Shown: positions 40,345 through 51,906 of the stretch, one piece after another
Numbering within the stretch: the stretch's first letter is position 1
Layout: each line of letters begins with the position of its first letter
Origin: Xenopus tropicalis
Lineage: Eukaryota > Chordata > Amphibia > Anura > Pipidae
NCBI RefSeq assembly: GCF_000004195.4
Contig: NC_030683.2
Coordinates: 76,107,764-76,171,763, forward strand
Direction of reading: 5' to 3'
DNA length: 64,000 nucleotides
The notes under the pieces: generated by a model
The model's database searches: none
What the model was told of the DNA's origin: nothing
Seen by the model: only the letters and a program-made list of their open reading frames with translations
Made by a program: the position numbers and the translations under genes

Positions 40345-43057
40345 TGCAAGCATTTAATAGGTATCACTGAGACCTGGTGGGATGATAAATGCGACTGGGC
40401 TGCGAATTTAAATGGTTATACACTTTTTAGGAGGGACAGAGAGATTAAAAAGGGTGGAGGGGTTTGTCTTTACGTAAAGTCAGACTTAAAGCCATGTAAT
40501 AAAGACATTACCAATGAAAACGTTGAATCTCTTTGGGTAGAAATTTCAGTAGGGCTGAAGGTCACAAAGAAAATGATCATTGGTGTATGCTATAAACCAC
40601 CCCGTATAGATGAGGGGGATGAGGCCCAGCTATTGTTGCAAATGGAGGAGGCTTCAAAACTGGGTCAAGTTGTTGTTATGGGGGACTTTAATTATCCGGA
40701 CATTGACTGGAGTAATGGGGTGGCTAAGTCAGAAAAAGCTAGTAGGTTTGTAAATATGCTAAATGACAACTTTTTATTTCAGGCGGAATGACGCTATTTT
40801 GGACCTGGTGATTTCTAATAATAATGAACTCATCTCTAACATTTGTGTGGGTGAGCATTTGGGGAACAGTGATCACAACATGGTCTCCTTTGAGATAATG
40901 CTGCAGAGACAGCGCTATAAGGGAGTAACTAATACGCTTAATTTTAGATGTGCAGACTTTGCCAGTATGAGGGCATCTCTGCAATGTGTCAACTGGGAAA
41001 GGCTTTTCATGGGGTTAGACACAGAAGGAAAATGGAACATCTTTAAAACATTGCTTTGTAGGTATACACAACAGTACATCCCCCTTGTAAGCAAGGAGAG
41101 GCATCGCAAAGCAAAACCTTTATGGCTGAATAAAAGTGTTATTGTAGAGGTTGGTAAGAAAAAACGTGCTTTCAGGGCATTCAAGTTAGCTGGGACAGCA
41201 GAAACTTTCATCAGGTACAAGGAAGCAAATAAAGCATGCAAAAAAGCTATCAAGCAAGCTAAAATAGAAATGGAAAGGGATATTGCTGCTAGGAGTAAAA
41301 AGAATCCTAAATTATTTTTTAATTATGTGAATAGTAAAAAAATGAAGCAAGAAGGGGTGGGGACTTTATTATCACGGGGGGGTAAGTTGGTTGATGAGAA
41401 TGGGGAAAAAGCTGAAATTTTGAACTCTTATTTTTCATCTGTCTATACATCTGAGGAGCCAGATAATGAAGGCTTCCCTTGTAATATGCCCAGTTCTAGT
41501 AATTTAGCTACTGGCGCATGGGTCACTCGGGAGGAAATTCAAAAGAGACTTGAACATGTAAAGGTAAACAAAGGTCCAGGGCCGGATGGGATTCATCCCA
41601 GGGTATTATATGAGCTGAGCGCTGTGATTGCCAAACCTCTTCACATAATTTTTCAGGATTCATTGAGGTCTGGCATGGTGCCAAGAGACTGGCGGATTGC
41701 TAATGTGGTGCCGTTATTTAAAAAGGGATCCCGTTCTCAGCCTGAAAACTATAGGCCTGTTAGTCTGACATCAGTAGTAGGAAAACTTTTGGAAGGGGTA
41801 ATAAGGGATAGGGTACTTGAATACATTGCAGTTCACAATACTATTAGTTTGTGCCAGCATGGTTTTATGCGTAACAGATCTTGCCAGACTAATTTAGTCG
41901 CCTTTTATGAGGAGGTGAGCAGGAACCTTGATGCTGGAATGGCAGTTGATGTCATCTACTTGAACTTTGCTAAAGCGTTTGATACAGTACCTCACAGAAG
42001 GTTAATGATCAAATTAAGGAATATTGGCCTAGAACATAATATTTGTAATTGGATAGAGAACTGGCTGAAGGATAGAGTACAAAGAGTGGTTGTAAATGGA
42101 ACATTTTCTAATTGGACCAGTGTGGTTAGTGGAGTACCGCAGGGGTCAGTCCTTGGGCCTTTGCTTTTTAACTTGTTTATTAATGACCTGGAGGTGGGCA
42201 TAGAAAGTACTGTTTCTATTTTTGCTGATGACACTAAATTGTGCAAAACTGTAAGTTCCATGCAGGATGCTGCTGCTTTGCAGAGCGATTTGACAAAATT
42301 AGATAACTGGGCAGCAAACTGGAAAATGAGGTTCAATGTTGATAAGTGCAAAGTTATGCACTTTGGTAGAAATAATATAAACGCAAACTATCTACTGAAT
42401 GGTAGTGTGTTGGGGGTTTCCTTAATGGAGAAGGATCTAGGGGTTTTTGTTGATAACAAGTTGTCTAATGCCAGGCAGTGTCATTCTGTGGCTACTAAAG
42501 CAAATAAAGTGCTGTCTTGTATAAAAAAGGGCATTGACTCAAGGGATGAGAACATAATTTTGCCCCTTTATAGGTCCCTGGTAAGGCCTCACCTTGAGTA
42601 TGCAGTGCAGTTTTGGGCTCCAGTCCTTAAGAAGGATATTAATGAGCTGGAGAAAGTGCAAAGACGTGCAACTAAACTGGTTAAGGGGATGGAAGATTTA
42701 AGCTATGAGGTGAGACTGTCGAGGTTGGGGTTGTTTTCTCTGTAAAAGAGGCGCTTTCGAGGGGACATGATTACTCTGTACAAGTACATTAAAGGGGATT
42801 ATAGGCAGTTGGGGGATGTTCTTTTTTCCCATAAAAACAATCAACGCACCAGAGGTCACCCCTTTAGATTAGAGGAAAGGAGCTTCCATTTGAAGCAGCG
42901 TAGGTGGTTTTTCACGGTGAGGGCAGTGAGGTTATGGAATGCCCTTCCTAGTGATGTGGTAATGGCAGATTCTGTTAATGCCTTTAAGAGGGGCCTGGAT
43001 GAGTTCTTGATCAATCAGAATATCCAAGGCTATTGTGATACTAATATCTACAGTTAG
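40345..43057 (+). pseudogene. CR1 ORF2: endonuclease and reverse transcriptase
   Basis: The APE-type endonuclease starts with GITETWWDDKCDW (about 40360-40400) and includes GGGVCLYV and VVMGDFNYPDIDW (about 40670-40710). Near 40783 about 17 bp are missing relative to the 58.8-kb copy (the VEEPT region), which shifts the frame. The second frame carries the SDHN endonuclease end (about 40870), the RT entry KGPGPDGIHPRVL (about 41570), CQHGFMRNRSCQTN, the GVPQGSVLGP palm motif and catalytic FADDTKL (about 42220). A stop at 42743-42745 interrupts RLGLFSL/KRRFRGD; the same frame then runs to 43057. Intact relatives nick target DNA and copy their RNA there. Confidence 0.93.
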
Positions 43058-43213
43058 TACTAGTGGTTGTATTTATAGTTTATGTATGTGAGTGTATAGA
43101 TTGGTAGGTGTGGGTTGGGTGTGCTGGGTTTACTTGGATGGGTTGAACTTGATGGACACTGGTCTTTTTTCAACCCTATGTAACTATGTAACTATGTAAC
43201 TATAACTATGTAA
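40345..43213 (+). mobile_element. CR1-clade LINE, long 5'-truncated copy
   Basis: The element begins inside the endonuclease domain and ends with CTATGTAACTATGTAAC octamers (43177-43213), the typical tail type of CR1 elements. It encodes endonuclease and RT in two frames plus a late stop. The antisense copies at 29.6 and 37.1 kb belong to the same subfamily; the 58.8-kb copy is a different subfamily. Confidence 0.92.
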
Positions 43214-43863
43214 GCAGGGTTATCAAATAGTCACAGACAGGCAAAGGTAGATGTTAAGCAGCAGTGCACTCTGAGGAAGAAGAGAGCGTGTACACTGTTT
43301 TATCCCACCTCTTGGTAGAGTCTGGGCAGGGTAAATACACCTTTCAGATCAATGCCCCCTGTGGAGGTAGTCTGGGTAGACATCTGATCCTTCAGGTTGA
43401 TAACCTCTAGTATATGAGACCTCCGGGTGAGTAGGGATCAGCGTTGATTCTATACTGTCTCTTCTCTGTGGCCCTACAGTGAGGCAACATTGCCGGATAG
43501 GAGAAACACTCCCAGAACTAACTCTCCTTTGTTGGGGCTATTAACTGCCCTTTCTTAGGTGCTAACTATGTCACTTTCCTAGAAAATGCTATAACAGACC
43601 TGCTGTGCTTACTAGACCTTGTTCACGAGGCCCTGTCCCCGACTTCTCTAGAGGGATGGTATCCTCTGGGGTAAAATTTCTTCTGGGGGCTATGTTCTGC
43701 TCCCAGGCTCAATGGAGCTTTTGTTCTAAAATGGAAGTTTAACTCCAAAGTGTACATAAACACTGTATTCACGGTATGGATAATATCTCTTACTCCAGTC
43801 TCAGTGTACTCTATAATTGTGAATTTTCCCTATGTCACAAAGCTGAGGGGCTTATTTTAGACA
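43214..43863. other. unassigned
   Basis: No motif-bearing frame. The style (GAGG...CCTCT-rich, transcript-like) could be an old LTR or untranslated region, but no repeat partner was found in the window. Confidence 0.3.
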
Positions 43864-43881
43864 TGACAGTATCCCTTTAAC
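43864..43881 (-). mobile_element. right end of a T2-type MITE
   Basis: CATGACAGTATCCCTTTAA has the form of a T2 terminus. The matching left end was not located. Confidence 0.5.
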
Positions 43882-43926
43882 TTAGGTGTGGCTCTGATAT
43901 ATATATATATCGATGTGAGTGTGGAG

Positions 43927-44405
43927 TGTTATAGGTTCTGAAAGGGTGCCCGTGCACTCTTTACCAGGACAGGGAATACAGCAGGATTTATAACACATAA
44001 ATTCAACAAGCGGAGACAGAGTACTTAGTCCATACAGGAATATAAGTCCACACAGGAATATAAGCCCCCACAGGAATATAAGTCCACACAGAAATATAAG
44101 TCTACACAGGGATATGAGTCCACACAGGGATATGAGTCCACACAGGAATATGAGTCCACACAGGAATATGAGTCCACACAGGAATATAAGTCCACACAGG
44201 AATATAAGCCCACACAGGAATATAAGCCCACACAGGAATATAAGTCCACACAGGAATATAAGTCCACACAGGAATATAAGCCCACACAGGAATATAAGTC
44301 CACACAGGAATATAAGTCCACACAGGAATATAAGCCCACACAGGAATATAAGCCCACACAGGAATATAAGCCCACACAGGAATATGAGTCCACACAGGAA
44401 TAGGC
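43927..44405 (-). repeat. 3' LTR (lower-coordinate copy), incomplete
   Basis: TGTTATAGGTTCTGAAAG and CTCTTTACCAGGACAGGG match the other LTR, but a 20-odd-bp piece is deleted and the far part beyond the minisatellite does not match. The LTR boundary toward gag is therefore unclear. Confidence 0.8.
44027..44404. repeat. 18-bp minisatellite in the LTR, about 21 units
   Basis: The unit is CACAGGAATATAAGTCCA with G/A and T/C variants. 18 is a multiple of three, so all three frames stay open as six-residue repeats; these are artefacts. Confidence 0.97.
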
Positions 44406-44505
44406 CGATCCACACAGCGGCAAAGCGTAACCCCAAATAGCTACTTTAACTCACAGTTAGCCGATAGGGGTGTCCCACACAGGGTATCCTCCTCTTTGGA
44501 TACTT

Positions 44506-46223
44506 TTAGTTCTCCTCCAGCAACCTCAATAAGGATACCAGGCCCAGGATGTATAGCTTCTGGTCATACCACCTGTGGATCAGCAATGGTAAGGAAGGCT
44601 CCAGAGTCACGGAACCCAGTGATGTGACACCCATCAAGGAGAACATCATGAAGATGACGTTTTCTTTGCTTTCTTTGATTTGGGGCACTTTCTGGATGCC
44701 ATACACTCCCCTGGGTATTACAGAGGGGGTAGGTATAGATGACCATTCCTCTGAGGAGGGGGGTAGTTCATCGGTTCCCTCTGGATCCACCTCAACGTAG
44801 TTAACAGGGTGGGATGCCATGGGGCGCATTCCTTCTCTGGCCTTAGGACAGGCATATTGCATGTGGCCTGGTTGTCTGCATAAATAACAGAGGCGATCCT
44901 GAGGCCTGTTGCCATGCCGAGGCTGTGTAGTACAGGTAGGATTTGGTCTAGTGCTGGTGAAGGACTGCCGTGGGGGGGCACCTGATGGTGGGTGATGAAG
45001 TTTTCTTTGCTCAGGGTAGCTTTGGGACACTTTCCGGATACCATACACTCCCCTGGGTATTACAGAGGGGGTAGGTATAGATGACCATTCCTCTGAGGAG
45101 GGGGGTAGTTCATCTGTCCCCTCTGGATCCACCTCAACATAGTTAACAGGGTGGGATGCCATGGGGCGCATTCCTCCTCTGCCCTTAGGACAGGTATTCT
45201 GCATGTGGCCTGGTTGTCTGCATAAATAACAGAGGTGATCCTGAGGTCTGTTGCCATGTTGAGGCTGTGTAGTAGAGGGTGGATTTGGTCTAGTGCTGAT
45301 GAAGGACTGCCGTGGGGGGGCACCGGAAGGTGGGGGTGTTGGTTAAGGCCTGGCACCTGAGGAAGTCACTGCTGGGGCACTTGGTTGGAGTGCCCCTTCT
45401 AGAAGCCTTTTCCATTGTGGCTTAATTAGGAGGGCCTCATCTGCTAGAGCTGTAGCCTCATCAATGGTGGAAGGCTTGCGCTCCTTTATCCACTCTGTAA
45501 TCTCTCTAGGGCAGGTGAGATACAACTGCTCCTTTAAAATTAGCTGAATTATATCCTCTGCTGAGTCAGCCAGCTCACCCTGTAGCCACCGGCGGAAGGC
45601 CTGAGATAATTTCTGCCCATGCCGTTTGAAGGACTCATCTGCAGAGGGCTGGGCCTCCCGGAAGCGAAGGCGTTAGGACTCTGGGGTGATCGCATAGTGG
45701 GCCAGGACAGTTTCTTTTATGGCATGGTAGTCCATTTTTAGCTCTGGTGCCATGTCCCTATAGGCCTCGGACGCACTCCCAGTAAGCAGAGAGGACAGCA
45801 CCCGCACTTGATCCTGCTCTGATGCCACCTCTAACATACATTGATGTTCAAAGTCTCTGAAAAAAACATCAATGTCTCCTTTACTTTCATCAAAGGCTTT
45901 GAATTCCTTCCTAGAGATTCTAGGTACACAATTCTGGGTAAGGAGAGGCCCCGCTTGGTTCTTTCGGGTATGGGCTTCTGCTTCAGCCCGTCTGAGAGCC
46001 ATGTGTTCCCCATACATGCCCAGGGGCATATACTTGTTGGTGGTGCTGCCTCTGGCCTATGGTCCCTTTGTTCTGGCTGCATGAGGTCCTCCTCTGGGGC
46101 AGCCTGTACTAGTCTTTCAACTAGTTGTTCTCTTGGTACCCCTGCATAATTGAGGCCCAAGACCCGGGCTCTCTCCTGCAAATCTTGCATTCGCCAGTGT
46201 ATGTAATCTTCCCTGGATGCCAT
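44506..46223 (-). pseudogene. gag with duplicated zinc-knuckle module and protease start
   Basis: Translation would start at 46223 with MASREDYIHWRMQDL. A frameshift near 46040 leads into the main gag frame: FKAFDESKGDIDVF and the capsid-like EAYRDMAPELKMDY (about 45730-45770). In-frame stops occur at about 45674 and 45343. A SCAN-like helical stretch with YLTCPREITEWIKER lies at 45440-45520. Two CCHC knuckles, CYLCRQPGHMQNTC (about 45195-45235) and CYLCRQPGHMQYAC (about 44853-44893), lie in 114-codon modules that are direct duplicates. Near 44610 the protease active site DSGA appears in GFRDSGAFLTIAD. Intact gag would package element RNA; pol is missing. Confidence 0.88.
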
Positions 46224-46278
46224 AATTACTTAGGGGTTGTGTGTTACCTGTGTCCTGGTTCCCACTGCTAGCCACCAG

Positions 46279-46607
46279 TGTTATAGGTTCTGAAATGGAG
46301 CCCGCACACTCTTTACCAGGACAGGGAATACAGCAGGATTTATAGGTAAACACACCAGTTTATTGCATAACACACAAATTCAACAAGCGGAGATGGAGCG
46401 GAGAGTACTTAGTCCACACAGGAATATAAGCCCACACAGGAATATAAGTCCACACAGGAATATGAGTCCACACAGGAATATGAGTCCACACAGGAATATG
46501 AGTCCACACAGGAATATAAGCCCACACAGGAATATAAGTATATAGGGAGAGCTGGGCCCATCCTGGGCAATACTTCTAACATAGGGGAGTAGTTCTGTTT
46601 TATAACA
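46279..46607 (-). repeat. 5' LTR (higher-coordinate copy)
   Basis: TGTTATAGGTTCTGAAATGG to TTTTATAACA. Immediately inside, reading on the minus strand, TGGTGGCTAGCAGTGGGA is a plausible primer-binding site. Confidence 0.85.
46412..46539. repeat. 18-bp minisatellite, about seven units
   Basis: Same unit as 44027-44404 but about one third as long, so the array length diverged after the element inserted or during its replication. Confidence 0.95.
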
Positions 46608-46790
46608 TGGAGCAATAACGTTTTCGTTGATTTTTTGAACTATATCGAGCTGTGAGTGCTTTCAACTGGCTACGTGTGTGTATATATATATGGTCGCATA
46701 TGTGATGAGATTCTTCTTTTAATACACTTTTTGCAATTATCCGAGTGCCGCTTCTTTTTCCATTATATCTATGATAAAGGGATGACACGG
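46608..46790 (+). other. retroelement-like tail, right half
   Basis: TGGAGCAATAACG, GAGCTGTGAGTGCTTTC and CCGAGTGCCGCTTC continue the tail interrupted by the LTR element and match 38156-38230. Confidence 0.6.
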
Positions 46791-47278
46791 AGTCCTAAGG
46801 AGGTTGAGCACCAGAATATGCGCTGTAGGAGGAGTGCGGTAACATCTTTGGAGCAAGGTATATATATATATATATACAGGTCCCTCCTGGTTTAGATATA
46901 ATAATATTATAAAGTATATACTTTATTAGATATAGCAAAGCAATATATCAAAGTGTATAAAAAGTATACATTATTACTTATTTTTAAATAAATTATATGT
47001 CAGAACTAGATTTTGTCATAGTCACATACATTCAAAGATTTATAAAATGTACATCAAACATTAGATATGGAAGCTACTTAACTTAAGGAAATATATTAAT
47101 TCAGTGAACCCTTTGAAATGTATTGTTTAGTGCTATTCAAGGTTTAGAGAAATGTAAAATATGTCATATCGTACCGCCTTCTGGATTTTCCTGTGAGTCA
47201 GAAAATATTACATCTGACATTAGCCTTAGGGCAAGGGTACAATAGACATATGCCCCACTTCTCTCGTTCTGCATTTTG
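46791..47278. other. unassigned AT-rich DNA
   Basis: A short (TA)n tract near 46858 and otherwise no feature. Confidence 0.35.
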
Positions 47279-47446
47279 GAGGCAGGCAGAAAGAAGTGGA
47301 TGTGCTCCAGGATGCTTCCATGTTTAGCTGCACTGACGGGCACAGAATCGGCTTTGCTCTGTATAGTTGCATTCAGGCTGATGCTGTGCCTGTTAGTGTA
47401 GCTAAACACAGAAGTGTCTTGAAGTGCATCCACTTCTATCTGCTTA
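47279..47446. repeat. foldback with ~68-bp arms
   Basis: AGAAGTGGATGTGCTCCAGG and TGTTTAGCTGCACTGACGGG in the left arm are complementary to TGCATCCACTTCT and TAGTGTAGCTAAACA in the right arm, at about 78% by eye. Probably a small MITE without clear tips. Confidence 0.7.
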
Positions 47447-48141
47447 TAAAAAAAAATGTAATATGTCTAATAAATGATAATTTCAGGTGAGATGTTGTCT
47501 GTCTATTGGTGGTGCAGTCTCTTTTTTTACACGTTGCACCCTTTCACAGAGCAAAACATATGAGCAATTACATATCTTCGCTCGTTCCTGGTTGAGCAGT
47601 ACTGTCTAATTATAAAAAGACTATAAAAAGTAAGTCCTTCTTTTGTAATTCATTTTATACCTAATTGGATAAAGAATTGCTACTTAAGTAGTCATAGATG
47701 AAAATGTAAAAGGTATGTATGCAACTCTTAGCAATACAATTATGTTACAAGGTTGGTGACTAAGACTGGATGAATCAGTAACCATCTGTTGCATTTGTAG
47801 ATCAACATTCTGATCAATAGAATAGCAGTAGAACTACCATTCATTAGCTGTTCTCTTCATACATTAATGCAGTGACACTATGCCATAAACACAAGGCTAG
47901 GATTTGTGATCTACATAGCCTTAAAAAGTAGGGTGGTGAAAATGGAATGTCTCAAAATCCATGCTGACAAATAGTGCAGTACTTGACAATAATGCCTCAA
48001 GGCAATCACTGCTTTATCTTCAAATGTAAGAAAACAATTAAATTAGCTTTGCATTGTTTCTCCAATATTATTATCATCAAGACTAAACCCTTTTGCTTTC
48101 TCCTTCATAACATTAGCAAGATCTGACTGTTTCTCTCAAGC
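47447..48141. other. unassigned
   Basis: No supported feature. Confidence 0.3.
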
Positions 48142-48149
48142 ATCTAGTA

Positions 48150-48456
48150 CAGGGATCCCAAACCTTTCTTACTTGTGAGCCACAGTCAAATGTAAAAAGA
48201 CTTGGAGAACAACACAAGCATCAAAAAAGTTGATGGAGGTGCCAAATAAGGGCTAAGATTGGCTATTAGGTAGCCTCTATGCTAGCCTCAGCTTACAGGA
48301 GGCTTTATTTGGTAGTAAATCTTGTTTTTATTCCACCAAAACTTGCCACCAAGTCAGTAATTCAAAAATAACTACCTGGTTTAGGGACAATGAGAACAAC
48401 ATCCAAGGGGTTTGTGAGCAACATGTTGCCCCTGAGCCATTGGTTGGGGATCACTA
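48150..48456 (+). mobile_element. 307-bp non-autonomous hAT
   Basis: It begins CAGGGATCCCAAACC and ends GGTTGGGGATCACTA, flanked by the perfect 8-bp duplication ATCTAGTA (48142-48149 and 48457-48464). It has no coding content. Confidence 0.95.
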
Positions 48457-48464
48457 ATCTAGTA

Positions 48465-50633
48465 AATCACTCATTTGTACTATCTAGTCTCCTAACCAGC
48501 ATCCCAGACTCCAATCTCTCCCCACTTAATCCTATGTTTAATTCTGTTGCTAGGGTCCTACTGCCTGTACAAGAGAGAATCAGCTCCGCCTATGTCAAAA
48601 TATATTTTATGGCTCACCATTGAGTAAAAAATAACTTCCAAAGTCTTTCTGCCACCTTCAAAGCACTTCACAACTCTGAACCTTACTACATCTCTTCATT
48701 TCTCTTAAAACTTAAAGCTTTCTCTCTGACTGTTTTACCTTTGGGAAACTGAATTGTTCTGTAAGGAACACTTCCTGTTATGCCTTCACCATGGTTTTAT
48801 TGTTTCATTGCATCACCTAGTGGTTTCTTAATGTATAGGTTGTGATTGCTTTTAAAAATGTCCTTTTCAGCCTACCAAACTTTACCATGTGACCATGGGT
48901 AATACAGGAAAAGGTTCATTATAGCTGCCATCTTAGAAGTGTTAACAGCTCATAGTCATCCTGCATAAATCCTATCCCATCCAGCCCTGTGCATGCATCA
49001 TTGGTAGGTATTATCCATCCCTAGCCCCTAGATCATTAATACCAGTAGATATGTTTAATGTATATGCCTTAATTCGGGTTTATAACTGTTTATGTGCAGT
49101 TACCTCATGGCACATTTGTTCTTGCCCAGGCATCTAGGCCTTCAACTCAGATGCCTCTTTTCCTTCATACGTGATTGTAAATTATATCAATCACAATGTT
49201 TTGTTTACTGTACTTTATTATGCTGTATAGTAAATGCTGCCATATTTTCTGTTTCCCCAGTTTCACACCTTCCCCTTTGTTAATAAACTGAAGCCTACCA
49301 ACCTGTCTCTGTGAACTGATGAAGGGAGGAGTTTATCTGTATGTCAAACTACACACTGCCCCAGGGTAATACTTAGTAAGGACAGAAAATGTCTTCAATT
49401 TCTTTAAAACTAAACTCAGATCCTACCTCTTGGAGCCTTACCACAGTATTCAGTTCAATATTGATATTTTTGGTCCTGTTTCCAAACACTGAAAATAGCA
49501 GCACTTATTCCCCTTCTATTTGCTCCTGTAAAGTTACACATCTGCATAGATTATAAGCTCTAAAAGGCAAGGCCCTCCTTCCTTCATTATGTGTCTTTTA
49601 ATACATTGCACTTTTTTGCACTGCATAAATGTATTTTTTTTGTTTGTGCTATAAATGTATTATAAAAATACGTTGTTGTTATGTAGCACTGTAACTACAT
49701 ATTTATATATGACTTGTTTCAAAACTTACTATTGCCATATTTATAGATGTAAGTCATCCACTGAAGGATTGTGAATCTCCTGTCATATACACTATTTTTC
49801 CTTTCAAACATTCATTAGTATCGTTCATGTTGCGATATCTCACTATGCTGCAGTACTGGTGGTTCCACATATACTGGTAGGAATAGCCACTGAGAAAAGT
49901 GGGCTGCATTTCTTCTGTTCTTCTGCTATATTTTCTAATGAAAAAAATACTGATATTAAAACAAGTACAAACAGATCAGTTATGTGATATTGTTTTTAGG
50001 GCAAGGGGCCTAGTATAATATGCCAAAAAGACTTAAGTAGACCACAGGCAGAACTGGACACTCCTTTTCTGGTCAGGGTTCTTATTTTGCAAGACCTTTT
50101 GGAGCTACTGCTTGCCACACAGGCCAAAATATATAGTTACAGCTGACCCGAGATACTCAGGAGGGTGAAGCAGTGGGTGCCAGGCATTTTACACATATTT
50201 CTTTTAGTACTTTGGGCCATAGGGATTTTAAAACACGAAAACCATTTAAGAAACTCTGCAACTGTGCCCCCAGCTCTCAAGATAGCTTCAAAGAAGACTA
50301 ACAGTGTGTTATGGATAAACATGTATGATTATATGAGTTTATTTATATAGTGCAGCTAGGATACACAGTAATGTAGATTTCACAATGTAGAAATGTACAC
50401 ACAAAGAGAACAATTACTGAAATAAGTATAAATATACTAACATGACATGCCATGTGATAAAAGACACTGCAGAAATGTGAACCCTGCCCTGTAGAGCTTA
50501 CAAATTAAGTTGTTAGATCTATAGATATAGAGTCTTAAATAGGAATGCAAACTTGATATTTGTGAAGTAGTTTATTTTTGTACTATGGTTTGTGTTTCTC
50601 AAGTTTTTAAATGTAGATGGGTGGAAGGGTTCT
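48465..50633. other. unassigned, possibly old repeats
   Basis: GATTATAAGCTCTAAAAGGC at 49551 and the inverse-style CTGTAGAGCTTACAAATT at 50491 look like two members of one dispersed repeat in opposite orientation. Nothing else is recognised. Confidence 0.35.
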
Positions 50634-50811
50634 TAGGGCCAGCCTTAGGCCAATTGGATCTTTTGGGTCCAATAGGGTCCTGCACCCATGGGGAGGCAGG
50701 GATTTTTTGCCTACCCGGCCCTGGAACCCTGTGCCAGCTGGCAATATCTCGTGTATGGGGCCTCACCAAAATGGTTCCAATTGGGCCCCGCAGTCTATAA
50801 AACTGGCCCTG
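50634..50811 (+). mobile_element. probable short hAT relic
   Basis: TAGGGCCAGCCTTAGG at the left and AAACTGGCCCTG at the right are inverted copies. The 8-bp flanks AGGGTTCT and AGAATACT match at five positions only, so this is old or uncertain. Confidence 0.5.
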
Positions 50812-51215
50812 AGAATACTTATCCACTTACAGAGGGTGGAAAATGTGCCTGAGGGATAATAAGAGCCACACAAGAATACTGGGAAGCATAGAGAAGTGCC
50901 TGAATTCAGCTCCCACCTGGTAGAAGGGAAAAGCAGGTGCTATGAAGGGCCTCTAGGAGCCCTAGCTATCAGAGAAACTGCCCCAACCAAGCTAGCTTGA
51001 ACAAAAGGAGAAGCTAGGACCTCTACTACTACACAGTGAGACAGATCTGTAACCTGCCAAGCTGACAGACAGGAGATGAGCTGGAGGTTGCAGTAAACCA
51101 TCCTCTAAGAGTGCCCCAATGATTGAATCTCCATTGCAAAGATATTGGCAGAACTACAAGCACATGGCTTCTGAGTGAGAAACCTTCAAGGACACAACTT
51201 GTGGGTATATACCCC

Positions 51216-51560
51216 TTAAAGGGGATGTCATCCCAAAAGTGAATAGTTGCCATTACATCAAGTATTCAAAATAAAACAACTTTGGTATATACATTTTGAT
51301 CGATAAGGCAAATTTGTACCATTTTCAATTATTTAATATGTTAGAATGATTTTACACAGTAGCTTTTCCCCTAGCTCTTTCCCAAAACAGGCTTAGTTTG
51401 ACTATCTGTGTCACTAACAAAGTGCCATAATATACTTCTTCAGCTAGGTGACAATGTGGTAGAAACAACCTATTAAATAGCCCCATGCCCCTAGCTAACT
51501 TTGTCTAGCACAGGAAGTTCTTCTGGTGTCAGTCATAAAGTGATTGTGCAATAAGCACTG
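51216..51560 (+). mobile_element. T2-type MITE, left end with unclear right end
   Basis: TTAAAGGGGATGTCATCC at 51216 is a T2-style terminus. The following 340 bp resembles MITE interior sequence, but no inverse copy of the terminus was found. Confidence 0.45.
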
Positions 51561-51608
51561 TGAAGTTGGTGCACTGGTGTGGCTCCCCACCTCACACTAA
51601 GATATAAC

Positions 51609-51898
51609 CAGTGTCAGACTGGGACCCCAGGGGCCCACCAGAAAACCTTAGACCATGAGCCCACTCTCCAAACAATTTTTCCTCCTTTTCTCACTAAACC
51701 ACTTTATTCTCCAAGTCTCTTTTATTTACATGCTAGCATCTATCATTCCATCTATTTCGCCTCTTTGTTCTCATTCAGGGAATGATCAGGAATAGGGAAT
51801 GATAGGAAGTAGGCCAAATTGTTAGGATCAGGAGGGCCCACTGACCCCTAGGCCCACCGGGAGTTTTCCTGGTATCCTGGTGGGCCAGTCCAACACTG
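51609..51898 (+). mobile_element. 290-bp non-autonomous hAT
   Basis: The left end CAGTGTCAGACTGGGACC and right end GGGCCAGTCCAACACTG are inverted copies. The flanks GATATAAC and GAGATAAC (7/8) fit a hAT target duplication. Confidence 0.88.
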
Positions 51899-51906
51899 GA
51901 GATAAC

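Larger units (their letters stand above)
43927..46607 (-). mobile_element. gag-only LTR retroelement, antisense
   Basis: The plus-strand ends are TGTTATAGG and TTATAACA, flanked by the 5-bp duplication TGGAG (43922-43926 and 46608-46612). An unfilled version of the target occurs at 38148-38170 (GATGTGAGTGTGGAGCAATA). Both LTRs share 100-150 bp of unique sequence plus an 18-bp minisatellite. Between them is a minus-strand gag with zinc knuckles and a protease start; integrase, RT and RNase H are absent. It can only have moved using enzymes from another element. Confidence 0.88.

Noticed and set aside
44027..44404. CRISPR-like regular array
   Set aside because: Units are contiguous 18-mers without spacers, in a eukaryotic LTR.
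43882..44436. Apparent 184-residue hydrophobic protein (FLCGLI repeats)
   Set aside because: It is the minus-strand reading of the 18-bp LTR minisatellite, not a membrane protein.
46608..46790. Second hammerhead motif
   Set aside because: The tail is related to the 38.1-kb one, but its upstream part (43882-43920) is replaced by (TA)n and the CUGAUGA and GAAAC core strands are missing.
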